Shown here: positions 1 through 8,493 of the stretch, piece after piece | How the letters are laid out: every line of letters begins with the position of its first letter | Position numbering within the stretch: position 1 is the first letter of the stretch | From: Formosa sediminum | Lineage (GTDB): Bacteria > Bacteroidota > Bacteroidia > Flavobacteriales > Flavobacteriaceae | Length of the DNA: 64,000 nucleotides | Assembly (NCBI RefSeq): GCF_007197735.1 | Contig: NZ_CP041637.1 | Span: 868,001-932,000, forward strand | Direction: 5' to 3' | Notes under the pieces: model-generated | What the model was told of the DNA's origin: nothing | The model's database searches: none | Seen by the model: the letters and a program-made list of their open reading frames with translations, nothing else | Position numbers and translations under genes: made by a program

Positions 1-508
1 TGTTTTCCACTTTTAAAGTATACTCTCCATCAAAATTAGTTTGTGTTCCTTGAGCTGTTCCTTTAATATGAATATTAACTCCAGGCAAAGGCAAACCATC
101 TGGTCCTGTTACTGTTCCAGAAACTTCATAATCTTGAGCTTGAGGCCCTGCCAATGCAACAGCTAACTTTGGCTGTTTCATTTTTACAACAACTTGCTTC
201 CCCTCTATAGTATAACTCAATCCTGTATTAGTAAAAGCCTTATCTAAAACTTTATCAATATTAGCATCTTTAAATTTTAAAGACACTTTTTTGTTAGTAC
301 TTAACACATCATCTTTATAAAAGAAAATGTAATTACTAGAACCTTGAATTTCTTTAAAAAAATCTTCTATTGATATACTTTTTACATCAATATTAATTTT
401 TGATTGACCCAGCAACGGATTTGCGTAACTTGCTGTAAGTCCTAAACTAATAAATAATAGAAATATTCTCATAAGCATTAGAATTCCTATGTTTGAGTTT
501 TTTTTCAT
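1..508 (-). CDS. SusC/RagA-type TonB-dependent receptor, N-terminal part (cut by window edge)
   Basis: Only the first 169 codons lie in the window; the gene continues beyond base 1. The ATG is at 508-506. Translation shows a signal peptide (about residues 12-30), then a secretin/TonB short N-terminal (STN) domain at about 38-112, and the start of a carboxypeptidase-D regulatory-like domain from about 128 (GTVTGPDGLPLPGV). This order is typical of outer-membrane SusC-like receptors that import oligosaccharides or other large ligands. The STN domain is known in this family to signal to a FecR-type anti-sigma factor. The matching anti-sigma and sigma genes lie directly upstream on the same strand, so this receptor is probably both their target and their sensor. 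The ligand cannot be read from this part. Confidence 0.85.
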   Translation of the reverse strand, partial: MKKNSNIGILMLMRIFLLFISLGLTASYANPLLGQSKINIDVKSISIEDFFKEIQGSSNYIFFYKDDVLSTNKKVSLKFKDANIDKVLDKAFTNTGLSYTIEGKQVVVKMKQPKLAVALAGPQAQDYEVSGTVTGPDGLPLPGVNIHIKGTAQGTQTNFDGEYTLKVEN

Positions 509-532
509 ATTTTTGTGTTTGATTGTTAAATG

Positions 533-551
533 TTGCTGTACTCTACAGCAA
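533..551. promoter_or_regulatory. Perfect 8-bp inverted repeat in the receptor leader
   Basis: TTGCTGTA-CTC-TACAGCAA is a perfect inverted repeat ending 25 bp upstream of the receptor start codon. It could be a stem-loop in the mRNA leader or a protein-binding palindrome. No ribosome-binding consensus or promoter decides between these. Confidence 0.4.
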
Positions 552-565
552 TGTGTTTAAAATAA

Positions 566-593
566 GCCAGAGGATGTTGGCGCATCTTCTGGC
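566..593 (-). terminator. Hairpin between anti-sigma and receptor genes
   Basis: An 11-bp stem (one G-U pair) with loop TTGGCG follows the anti-sigma stop codon on the minus strand and is followed by a weak T-rich stretch. It may end or attenuate transcription between the anti-sigma gene and the receptor gene, so that the receptor has its own sigma-dependent promoter. The short T-tract makes this moderate. Confidence 0.5.
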
Positions 594-639
594 CTTTTGA
601 CAAATTCAAATAAATGTTTACTTCATAAAATATTTTAGA

Positions 640-1695
640 TTAATTAATTACGATTCTATTGTCTAGCTTCTTGTACTTCATATTTGTACTGGCTTGTATG
701 TTTTTAATGACTTTATCTAGATCTTCATTTAAATTTAAATAACCTGAAAAACGCTCTTTTGCTAGGGCTTCATTTTCTATTTCAATTTTAATATTATAAT
801 ATTTAGATATTCTATTGGTCACGTAACGTAAATCGTTGTTTTGGAATATTAAAACACCATCTCTCCAAGAAAAGTAATTATTTACATTTACTTTTTCTGA
901 AACAATACCTTGAGTATCTTTATTGTAAGTGGCTTTTGTACCTGGCGTAATTTTTATTTTGTCGGCATATTTATGTGTTTTAGGATTGTTGTGGTAACTA
1001 ATATTAACACTACCACTTTTTAAAACTGTATTTACAACATTCTCATCTGCATAACTAGTTACTCCAAAAACAGTTCCGAGCACCTCAACCTCTTGGTCTT
1101 TAGATTTTACTATAAAAGGATGACTTTTATCGTGTGCTACATCAAAAATAGCTTCGCCCTCTAAATAAATTTCTCTTTTATTCCCTGTAAATGCAACTGG
1201 ATATATTAATTTTGATCCAGAATTTAACCAAACTTCTGTACCGTCTGACAAATTGATTTTAGATTGTTTTCCGTAAGGAACTATAAGGGTGTTATAAGAA
1301 ACTTTACTATTTGTGGTCGTTTCTTGTTCTATTTTTGTTTTTTCACCAATGATTAATGTTTCTCCGGAATTAGAATAATTAAAACTATTCTCACCTTCTG
1401 AAACGGTTAAATTTTCGCCGTTACCTAAAATTAATACAATCTCATTAGATGTACTGTAATCTACGTTTTCAGATGTATTTACGATATCTGTAATAGATGG
1501 ATCTGGAGTGTTATATAGAAATATAAAACATCCAGCAAGACAGATTAAAGAAAAAGCCACCCCCACTGCTAATCTTCTGTGCTTTCTTCTATTATCTACT
1601 TTATCGACTGAATTAAGAATTTTATTTTTTAAAGCCACTTTCTCCAAATGTGTAATTGGTAAAATTTTGACTTTATTTTGTCCATTATCTTTCAT
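640..1695 (-). CDS. FecR-family anti-sigma factor
   Basis: A 351-residue inner-membrane anti-sigma factor. It has a short cytoplasmic N-terminus (about 1-40), one membrane segment (about 41-61), a periplasmic FecR domain (about 137-232) and a C-terminal DUF4974-type domain (about 282-350) that in this family contacts the STN domain of the receptor. It lies between the ECF sigma gene and the receptor gene, the classical trans-envelope signalling order of Bacteroidota. The cytoplasmic part is shorter than the roughly 80 residues common in this family. An in-frame TAG a few codons upstream of the ATG shows the start is not misplaced far upstream. Confidence 0.9.
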   Translation of the reverse strand: MKDNGQNKVKILPITHLEKVALKNKILNSVDKVDNRRKHRRLAVGVAFSLICLAGCFIFLYNTPDPSITDIVNTSENVDYSTSNEIVLILGNGENLTVSEGENSFNYSNSGETLIIGEKTKIEQETTTNSKVSYNTLIVPYGKQSKINLSDGTEVWLNSGSKLIYPVAFTGNKREIYLEGEAIFDVAHDKSHPFIVKSKDQEVEVLGTVFGVTSYADENVVNTVLKSGSVNISYHNNPKTHKYADKIKITPGTKATYNKDTQGIVSEKVNVNNYFSWRDGVLIFQNNDLRYVTNRISKYYNIKIEIENEALAKERFSGYLNLNEDLDKVIKNIQASTNMKYKKLDNRIVIN

Positions 1696-1789
1696 AATGT
1701 ATGTGTTCTATGCTGTATTAGTATTATAAAACTTCCCTCTTTTATTAATAGCAAATAGTTTACTTTATATAGACATTAAGTTTTAGTAT

Positions 1790-2491
1790 TTAATTAAAAA
1801 GATAATAATTGATTAAGAATAGGCATAAAAAGTTTAGTTTTCTTAAAGCTTTAATGGCACGGTAAATGGATGTTCTTGCAGATTGTACAGAAACTCCAAT
1901 TATTCCAGATATTTCTTCGTAAGTTTTTTCTTCTTCAAAACGTAACGATAAAATCTGTCTTTGTTTATCACTTAAAGTTTTCATTGCATTACGCAAATTT
2001 TTATTGCGTTCTGAAACATGCTCTTCAGTAATTATTTTTTTTTCGTAAGAATCGGAGTGTCTTTTATTCATGACCTCTATTTCGTAATCAAATTCATCTA
2101 GAGATATGGCCGCGTTCTTTTTATTATATTTTTTATTAATTTTTCGTTTTAACGATTTAAATAAATAATATTTTACGTTATCTGTTTTAGATAGATTTGT
2201 TCTGTATTTATATAAATCGACGAATAAATCGTGTATACAATCCATAACATAACCGCGATCTTTAGAATGATACATACCATAAGAGAATAATATATTTACA
2301 TATCTATCGTAAAGTTCTCCAAATGCAACCTTATCTCCTTCTTTTATTTTTTTCCAAATAACAGTATCTGATTTATCTTCAGGAAAGACATCACTCGCAC
2401 TAGATTCTTGCACTTGATTTAAAGAAGCATAATCTAAATTAAGGTTATTTTTTGCGACTAGAGCTAGAGCCAATTCTCCATATTCTTGCAT
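1790..2491 (-). CDS. ECF RNA polymerase sigma factor (FecI/sigma-70 family)
   Basis: A 233-residue extracytoplasmic-function sigma factor. Region 2 covers about residues 52-115 (core binding and -10 recognition). Region 4 covers about 165-220, with the DNA-binding helix-turn-helix around EEKTYEEISGIIGVSVQSA. It is followed 94 bp later by the FecR-type anti-sigma gene and then a SusC-type receptor, so it very likely directs transcription of that receptor operon when ligand is bound. The hydrophobic C-terminal tail (LCLFLINYYLF) is unusual for a cytoplasmic sigma factor but short. Confidence 0.9.
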   Translation of the reverse strand: MQEYGELALALVAKNNLNLDYASLNQVQESSASDVFPEDKSDTVIWKKIKEGDKVAFGELYDRYVNILFSYGMYHSKDRGYVMDCIHDLFVDLYKYRTNLSKTDNVKYYLFKSLKRKINKKYNKKNAAISLDEFDYEIEVMNKRHSDSYEKKIITEEHVSERNKNLRNAMKTLSDKQRQILSLRFEEEKTYEEISGIIGVSVQSARTSIYRAIKALRKLNFLCLFLINYYLFN

Positions 2492-2951
2492 AAACTTTCG
2501 ATTTACTTATTCTATATTAATTTAAAATATATGTACCGAGACACAATAAATTAAGCAAATCATAGCACGCATATAGACGTGTTTTTTATCTTTTTAACAA
2601 AAAAGATGAGATTATTAAAAAAACAAAAATAAATTAACATTATATTAAAAATACATGGACAATATTAGCAATATCCTATACTATTTTTTGTTTTAGTTAT
2701 CATTTTTTTAACTAAAATTATTCATTATTATTTAAATTTTACACATCGTTAATAATTATTCTTCGCTGTCACTACTACGAAATAAAATAATTAAAACAAG
2801 TATAAACTCTGTATACATAAGAAAAAATCAATCCTTTTATAGACACACTTAGCATTGAAAATAACCACAAAAAAAACGCAGCTGTTTTAATTACAGCTGC
2901 GTTTTAATTTTAGCTTGTGTACACAAACTTTTAAATTATAATTCTTACGTT
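2492..2951. other. 460-bp intergenic region, AT-rich
   Basis: It separates the sigma gene from the DUF5916 gene, both on the minus strand. The only structure recognised is the hairpin terminator at 2873-2905. The remainder presumably carries the sigma-factor promoter, but no TAnnTTTG box stands out. No coding frame or RNA gene was recognised. Confidence 0.6.
2873..2905 (-). terminator. Strong rho-independent terminator after the DUF5916 gene
   Basis: A perfect 13-bp stem (AAAACGCAGCTGT and its complement) with a 7-base loop, followed on the minus strand by a run of eight T. It lies 47 bp downstream of the DUF5916 stop codon. Confidence 0.85.
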
Positions 2952-5198
2952 TTATCTATTAATATCAAACCAGTAATTAATTTTTAAATAAATTCCTTTT
3001 TGTACAGGCTCAAATGGCGATGTTGTTTTAACATCATTATACGTTAAGAAAATATCTGATAATGGAGCATAACGCCATTGCAATCTAGATACCAATAAAA
3101 AACTTTCTGCCTGAGAACTATACTGAATGTCTGTATTAAAAAATAATTTTTTACTAAATGTAAAATTAAAAGTTGGTCCTAAATACCATAATTTATCTGA
3201 TGAATAAGGTTCTGGTAGGTTAATATCGTCATATTGCAACTGTAAAGCTAAAGTAAAAATAGGTTGATATCGATATTGAAATGTAACATCTGCTGTAAAC
3301 TTATGTCCATTATAAAAAGATCCGTACATGGTTGATCCTTCTGCCCATAGTGCTTTTCTTTTATCTGATTTAAATTCTAATTCTAAATCATTATACGTAT
3401 AATCTCCAACGGGTAAATACACAGCATCATCAGACGTTCCTACAGGATCAAACGGAGTAGATAAATGTATAAATGTATTGTTACCAGTTAAAGACACCAG
3501 ACTTCCATTATTAAAATTAAACTCTACACCCGCAGCGTTATAGACTTCTCTAACTGATAAATGATCTGAAGCTGTCCAATACGAATTATTACTGGCGTTA
3601 AAAATAATAGTATTAAATGGTCCTTTTTCTGGATATAAATTATAATCAACCGATGGATTTGCTCTTAATATGTCTGTTCGTTTAGTATAGCCTAAATCCG
3701 ATTGAAAGCCTTTGTCTACATACTGAGTTTTAAGCCCTAAAGCATATTTTCTTTTCTCTACATTTATATCTGTACCTGCAGATATAGCATTAGATGTTAT
3801 ACCGGGTGTAAACGATTTGTGAAGGAAAAATTTGGCATCTATACTATTGTCTTCTGAATAATATGTGAAATCCGATCCAACTACTCGATTGTATTTTGTT
3901 TTTCTACTTATAGTATCGGCCACACCATCATACACCTCATTATAGTTTGTTGCTTGTCTGTTTACAAAAAACAAACTTAAATTAGATTTTTTAAGTACCT
4001 TTTGTTCTGCTGCTACAATTAAATTATTGTTTGCAGGTATATAACCAGACTTATAACCACCAGTTTGTACATCTAAAGCTCCAATACGTAACTTATTATT
4101 CAATTTACCCGTAAATTTTGCTCCTGCATTTACATCAATAATTGCCGTGTTACCATCACTATCTGTATCTACACCAATACGTCTAGAATAAAAAGGAAGT
4201 GCATTATCTGTATCTCCCAAAGCATTAAACAAATCGCCATTATCAATAAAAAACTGACGTGTTTCGTCTTGTTTAATTTCAAACTGTGTGACATTATTTT
4301 GACTAGCAACCACATCTTCACTAGAAAAATCTGGATTCACAGTTAAATCTAGCATGAAACTATTTTTTACAGGGACTTTAGCATCAAAACCTGCCTTAAA
4401 CTCAAAAGACTCTTCATTATTAACATAATCTTTATTAAACGAAGGTGTGACATAAGGAATTACAGAAATTGGACTTTTAGTTTGTTTTAATGGTCTTTCA
4501 AAAATTAAATTCCCAAAATACCCCATATTAAACTGGTTTAAGTTTTGGGGTACTTTAGACCATGAACTTTTAGTATTAGATTGTGTATCTGATCTCATGA
4601 CATTAAATTTCCAAGATGTCACTCCTTCTTTAAACTTAAAAGCAGACATGGGTATTCTTACCTCTGAAATAAAATAACCGTCATAAATTTTAGATTCCCC
4701 AAGCCATTTAGTATTCCAATTTAAATCTAAATCACCATCTACACCACCACCATAAATGATACCTTCTCTTAAGACACCAAAAGGATTAATTCCAAATAAA
4801 AAAGCATTTGTGCGGTCTCGATACGTATCAAACATAAGATTTATTATATCTGCTCCACTAATACTAAAATCCCTTTCGTAAGATGGCGTTTTATAATCTT
4901 TTCCAGGTGCATACCCTGTAATAGCTATATATAAATACTCTTCATTATAAAGCATTCTCAACTCTGTCTGATAGGCAGTTTCTTTTGTGTCTGTAGGAAA
5001 ATACTCTGTAAAGTGACTTGATGGGATAGCATGTTCCCACATGGGTTCGTCTAAAACTCCATCTATTTTAAATGCATTATCTGTAACATAATTTACGTTA
5101 ATTTCTTTCTGTGCATATACCTCCGAAAATGGTATAATAAAAAGTATACCTAACAAAATATAATATGTAATGCTTGATGTATATAAGGGCTGCCTCAT
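2952..5198 (-). CDS. DUF5916 / CBM9-like outer-membrane protein
   Basis: A 748-residue exported protein. A signal peptide (about 1-29) is followed by a carbohydrate-binding-family-9-like domain (about 35-215; DGVLDEPMWEHA, then repeated Ile/Val-rich beta strands). A long C-terminal part (about 240-748), rich in alternating aromatic strands, ends in an aromatic residue region (INYWFDINR) typical of an outer-membrane beta-barrel. This architecture matches the flavobacterial DUF5916 family, whose function is not established; the CBM9-like domain suggests glycan contact. It is monocistronic, with its own promoter box at 5241-5248 and a strong terminator at 2873-2905. Confidence 0.8.
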   Translation of the reverse strand: MRQPLYTSSITYYILLGILFIIPFSEVYAQKEINVNYVTDNAFKIDGVLDEPMWEHAIPSSHFTEYFPTDTKETAYQTELRMLYNEEYLYIAITGYAPGKDYKTPSYERDFSISGADIINLMFDTYRDRTNAFLFGINPFGVLREGIIYGGGVDGDLDLNWNTKWLGESKIYDGYFISEVRIPMSAFKFKEGVTSWKFNVMRSDTQSNTKSSWSKVPQNLNQFNMGYFGNLIFERPLKQTKSPISVIPYVTPSFNKDYVNNEESFEFKAGFDAKVPVKNSFMLDLTVNPDFSSEDVVASQNNVTQFEIKQDETRQFFIDNGDLFNALGDTDNALPFYSRRIGVDTDSDGNTAIIDVNAGAKFTGKLNNKLRIGALDVQTGGYKSGYIPANNNLIVAAEQKVLKKSNLSLFFVNRQATNYNEVYDGVADTISRKTKYNRVVGSDFTYYSEDNSIDAKFFLHKSFTPGITSNAISAGTDINVEKRKYALGLKTQYVDKGFQSDLGYTKRTDILRANPSVDYNLYPEKGPFNTIIFNASNNSYWTASDHLSVREVYNAAGVEFNFNNGSLVSLTGNNTFIHLSTPFDPVGTSDDAVYLPVGDYTYNDLELEFKSDKRKALWAEGSTMYGSFYNGHKFTADVTFQYRYQPIFTLALQLQYDDINLPEPYSSDKLWYLGPTFNFTFSKKLFFNTDIQYSSQAESFLLVSRLQWRYAPLSDIFLTYNDVKTTSPFEPVQKGIYLKINYWFDINR

Positions 5199-5240
5199 TT
5201 TTTATTTTTGCTTTAAAAAAAGTTTGTAAGAATTGTTATG

Positions 5241-5248
5241 CAAAAATA
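5241..5248 (-). promoter_or_regulatory. Bacteroidota -7 box (TATTTTTG) for the DUF5916 gene
   Basis: On the minus strand TATTTTTG matches the Bacteroidota TAnnTTTG consensus and lies 43 bp from the start codon at 5198, a normal leader length. Confidence 0.55.
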
Positions 5249-5358
5249 AATTCATTTTTCCTACTAAAAGAGAAAATTAAAGGTTTTTTCAGAAGACAAA
5301 ATTGTCTTTAATTTAAAAACAGCCATATTTATAATTATTTATTATAAATTATTAATAT

Positions 5359-5877
5359 TTAATCTAAAAAAAGTGCAATAATTTCAGAATTACCTTGCAT
5401 TTCAGCATGTTTTAAAGCCGTATTTTCTCTATTATCTGTAATTCTTTTATTTGCTCGTTTTTTAAGTAAATATGCTACAATTTCTGTATGACCAAATGTA
5501 CTTGCATAAATTAAAGCTGTAGCCCCATTAAAATTCTGTTGGTTTACATTTGCACCATGCTCTACAAGGAGTTTAACAATTTGTATATAACCTTTAAAAC
5601 AAACTCCCATTAAAGCGGTGTTACCCGAAGTATCCTTTGCATTTACATCACTGCCATGTGCTAGTAAATATTTCACTATTTCTATTTGGTTGTTATAAGC
5701 TGCTAATATTAATGGTGTAAACCCATAACTGTCTGCTGTATTTACAATTGTACGATCTGCAGCATAAAGCGCCTTTAGTTGTTCTAAATAACCTTCCCTA
5801 GAAACTTCAAAAACAGATTGACTATAAATGGTTACTGAACAACAAAAAATAAGTAATAACAATAAATGTTTCATCAT
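5359..5877 (-). CDS. Exported ankyrin-repeat protein, catalase partner
   Basis: A 172-residue protein with a signal peptide (about 1-19, ending near SVTIYSQS) and four ankyrin repeats (about 49-80, 82-113, 115-146 and 148-172; repeated TPL/TAL...A...G...IV..LL...A..N pattern). It is the second gene after catalase, 54 bp apart and separated by a hairpin. In Pseudomonas the catalase-linked ankyrin protein AnkB supports catalase activity, and catalase-ankyrin pairs are widespread. The same role, probably in the periplasm given both signal peptides, is inferred here. Confidence 0.85.
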   Translation of the reverse strand: MMKHLLLLLIFCCSVTIYSQSVFEVSREGYLEQLKALYAADRTIVNTADSYGFTPLILAAYNNQIEIVKYLLAHGSDVNAKDTSGNTALMGVCFKGYIQIVKLLVEHGANVNQQNFNGATALIYASTFGHTEIVAYLLKKRANKRITDNRENTALKHAEMQGNSEIIALFLD

Positions 5878-5890
5878 GTTTAATTTTACA

Positions 5891-5916
5891 AAAGAGGAAG
5901 TTTACACTTCCTCTTT
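5891..5916 (-). terminator. Hairpin between catalase and ankyrin genes
   Basis: A perfect 11-bp stem (AAAGAGGAAGT and its complement) with a 4-base loop in the 54-bp gap, followed on the minus strand by a short T-rich tract. It probably attenuates read-through into the ankyrin gene or protects the catalase mRNA 3' end. Confidence 0.6.
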
Positions 5917-5931
5917 CTTTAATTACTAGTA

Positions 5932-7452
5932 TTAATGCATAAAATCTTTTTGTGTAAAACCTAAAGCTTTAGCTAAGCGCATTCCATAATCTCTATCGGC
6001 TCTATAAAAATAGCCTATCATAGTTTTTTGAATGTTTTTATCTGTAACCTGACCTAAATCTCCACTTAAATTTTTAATTAGATGATCTTGTTCTGCTTTG
6101 TTTAAAGATCTGTAAAAATCTCCTGCTTGCCCAAAATCGTTAGTTTTTGTAATTTTCTTTTGAGTAATAGTAACATTAGTTAGAGTCGTTTCCGACTGTT
6201 TGTATTGCGGGTCTTCTTTTAATGCAGCCTTATTACTTGGCTGATAGTTTACATCTGGATTTTCAAATCTTTTATTACCAGCACTATTCCAACTATCAGA
6301 ATTATAATTAGTAGGATCTTTTAAAGGCTTGTTAATTTCTAACTGTAAGAAATTTGGGCCTAAACGATGTCTTTGAGTATCAAAATAAGCAAATAAACGT
6401 CCTTGTAACAATTTATCTTCAGACGGCTCTACACCTGGAATTAAAGCTCCTGGAGAAAAGGCAATACTTTCTACCTGCTCAAAATAATTTACCGGATTTT
6501 CATTTAATGTCATCGTACCAATTTTAATTTTTTCAATTTCTTCAGCAGGCCAATCTTTAGTCGCATCTAAAGGCCAAAAATCGAATGAATGAATATCTTC
6601 AGGCACAATCATTTGTACATATAAATCCCATTGCGGATAGTTTTTATTTTCTATATCTTTTCGCAAACTCATGGTTGCATGCTGCCAATCTTTTCCTTGT
6701 TGAGCAGCAGCTTCTTCAGCAGTTAAGTTTTTTTCGCCTTGTTTAGATACCCAAGAGTACTTAACATAAGTTACTTTTCCTTCTTTATTAATCCATTTAT
6801 AACCATGCACGCTACTTCCGTTCATGTATTGGTAACCTTTTGGTATTCCTAAATCGGTATACAAACGAGTTAGCATATGTGTAGACTCTGGAACGTTTGA
6901 AAAGAAATCGAAAAATCTGTTTGGATCTTGTTTATTCGTCACTGGAGAAGGTTTTAGTGAATGTACCATATCAGGAAACTTTATAGCATCTCTAATAAAA
7001 AAGATTGGCAAATTATTACCCACAATATCATAATTACCTTCTTCGGTATAAAATTTAACAGCAAATCCTCTTGGATCTCTAGCCGTTTCTGGAGATCCTT
7101 TACCATGAATTACGGTAGAAAACCTTACAGCCAAATCTGTTTTTTTTCCTACTTCCGAAAAAAGAACTGCTCGAGTATATTCAGACATATCTTTAGTCGC
7201 CTCAAAATACCCAGAGGCACCAGCACCTCTTGGATGTACTACCCGTTCAGGAATACGTTCTCTATCGAAAGCTGCTAATTTTTCTACTAAAAAAACATCT
7301 TCTAACAAAACAGGTCCATATTCTCCTACGGTTTTGGAGTTTTGATTGTCTCCTACCGGAACACCTCCATTTGTGGTTATTGTTTCGTTGGTTTGAGAAA
7401 TTCCAATCCAAACGAAAGACAGCATTAAAAATGTTGTTAATTTTTTCTTCAT
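5932..7452 (-). CDS. katA: Catalase (clade with N-terminal signal peptide)
   Basis: A 506-residue haem catalase that splits hydrogen peroxide to water and oxygen. The catalytic His73 lies in RVVHPRGAGA, the distal Asn146 in DIVGNNLPIFF, and the proximal haem ligand Tyr356 in RLFAYFDTQRHR, so the active site is intact. A hydrophobic signal peptide (about 1-19, MKKKLTTFLMLSFVWIGIS) points to a periplasmic enzyme, unlike most cytoplasmic KatA forms. The gene is divergent from an OxyR-type regulator across a 110-bp gap that holds two palindromes, and it is followed by an ankyrin gene. Peroxide induction by that regulator is inferred. Confidence 0.95.
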   Translation of the reverse strand: MKKKLTTFLMLSFVWIGISQTNETITTNGGVPVGDNQNSKTVGEYGPVLLEDVFLVEKLAAFDRERIPERVVHPRGAGASGYFEATKDMSEYTRAVLFSEVGKKTDLAVRFSTVIHGKGSPETARDPRGFAVKFYTEEGNYDIVGNNLPIFFIRDAIKFPDMVHSLKPSPVTNKQDPNRFFDFFSNVPESTHMLTRLYTDLGIPKGYQYMNGSSVHGYKWINKEGKVTYVKYSWVSKQGEKNLTAEEAAAQQGKDWQHATMSLRKDIENKNYPQWDLYVQMIVPEDIHSFDFWPLDATKDWPAEEIEKIKIGTMTLNENPVNYFEQVESIAFSPGALIPGVEPSEDKLLQGRLFAYFDTQRHRLGPNFLQLEINKPLKDPTNYNSDSWNSAGNKRFENPDVNYQPSNKAALKEDPQYKQSETTLTNVTITQKKITKTNDFGQAGDFYRSLNKAEQDHLIKNLSGDLGQVTDKNIQKTMIGYFYRADRDYGMRLAKALGFTQKDFMH

Positions 7453-7503
7453 TTTTGTATCAATTTAATTTATAAGGATGGTGTAAAATTCAATCAGAAC
7501 CAC

Positions 7504-7522
7504 GTATTAATCAAATTAATAC
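7504..7522. promoter_or_regulatory. Palindromic operator 1, catalase/OxyR gap
   Basis: GTATTAAT-CAA-ATTAATAC is a perfect 8-bp inverted repeat with a 3-bp spacer. It fits the T-N11-A type site bound by LysR-family dimers and lies between the divergent catalase and regulator genes. Confidence 0.65.
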
Positions 7523-7533
7523 TTTATATACTT

Positions 7534-7552
7534 GTATTGCTAAAATTAATAC
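7534..7552. promoter_or_regulatory. Palindromic operator 2, catalase/OxyR gap
   Basis: GTATTGCT-AAA-ATTAATAC is a second copy with the same 8-3-8 geometry; its right arm is identical to operator 1 and its left arm diverges. Its centre is exactly 30 bp from operator 1, so both sites face nearly the same side of the helix, as expected for a LysR-family tetramer. Confidence 0.6.
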
Positions 7553-7562
7553 ACACCTTAAT

Positions 7563-8486
7563 ATGACCTTACAACAACTACAGTATGTAATTGCATTAGA
7601 CACTTATAGACACTTTGTTACAGCTGCAGAAAAATGTTTTGTAACACAACCTACTATTACCATTCAAGTAAAAAAATTAGAGGAAGAAATAGGTTTTTTA
7701 ATTTTCGATAAAAGTAAATTTCCTTTAAAACCCACAGATTTAGGAGAGGTTTTTATTTTAAAATCTAAAGAAATTTTGCGAGAAGTAAGCGAATTAAAAA
7801 ACATGGTAAATATTGAATTAGAAAATCTAGAAGGCGAATATCGTATGGCGGTAATTCCAACTATTTCTTCGTATTTAATACCTCTTATTTCTGGTTCCAT
7901 TTCAAAAAAATATCCGAATACCATTTTAAAAATTGAAGAGATGGAAAGTGACCACATTATAAAAGCCCTTCAAAAAAAAGAAATAGATATTGGTATTCTG
8001 GTTACACCACTAAACGAACCTTTTATAAGAGAAACTAAACTTTACAACGAGCCATTTATATTTTATGGGCACAAAGATTTTTTTAATACTGAGAAGCAAA
8101 CAATTTCTATAGAAGAAATAGAACATTTAAAAAACATATGGCTTTTAGAAAAAGGGCATTGTTTTAGGAATCAGGTCTTAAACATCTGTGGACAACTTGA
8201 AAATACTAAAAACATTCAATTTAAAAGCGGGTCTATCGAGGCTTTAAAGAAAATGGTTGATAATTATGGCGGATTTACTTTAGTACCAGAAATGGCAATT
8301 CACTCTACCGATTTGGGATTAGTTATTCCTTTTTCAGAACCGAAACCAATTAGAGAAGTAAGCTTAGTTACCCACCATACTTTTTCTAAAGATGTCTTAC
8401 TAGATGCCTTAAGAGTAGAAATCTTAGAGCATACTCCAAAAGCATTTGAAAAAAACGAACGCTTTATTAAAATTAATTGGAGATAA
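7563..8486 (+). CDS. oxyR: OxyR-type LysR-family peroxide regulator
   Basis: A 307-residue LysR-family transcription factor. The N-terminal winged helix-turn-helix is at about 1-60, and the substrate-binding-like regulatory domain at about 90-295. Cys200 and Cys209 occur in EKGHCFRNQVLNICG, with the same eight-residue spacing and flanking pattern as the redox pair Cys199/Cys208 of Escherichia coli OxyR, so this is very likely a peroxide-sensing OxyR. It is divergent from the catalase gene, with two palindromes between them. The stop codon lies 7 bp from the stop of the convergent SDR gene, without an evident terminator. Confidence 0.93.
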   Translation: MTLQQLQYVIALDTYRHFVTAAEKCFVTQPTITIQVKKLEEEIGFLIFDKSKFPLKPTDLGEVFILKSKEILREVSELKNMVNIELENLEGEYRMAVIPTISSYLIPLISGSISKKYPNTILKIEEMESDHIIKALQKKEIDIGILVTPLNEPFIRETKLYNEPFIFYGHKDFFNTEKQTISIEEIEHLKNIWLLEKGHCFRNQVLNICGQLENTKNIQFKSGSIEALKKMVDNYGGFTLVPEMAIHSTDLGLVIPFSEPKPIREVSLVTHHTFSKDVLLDALRVEILEHTPKAFEKNERFIKINWR

Positions 8487-8493
8487 ATTTTTA

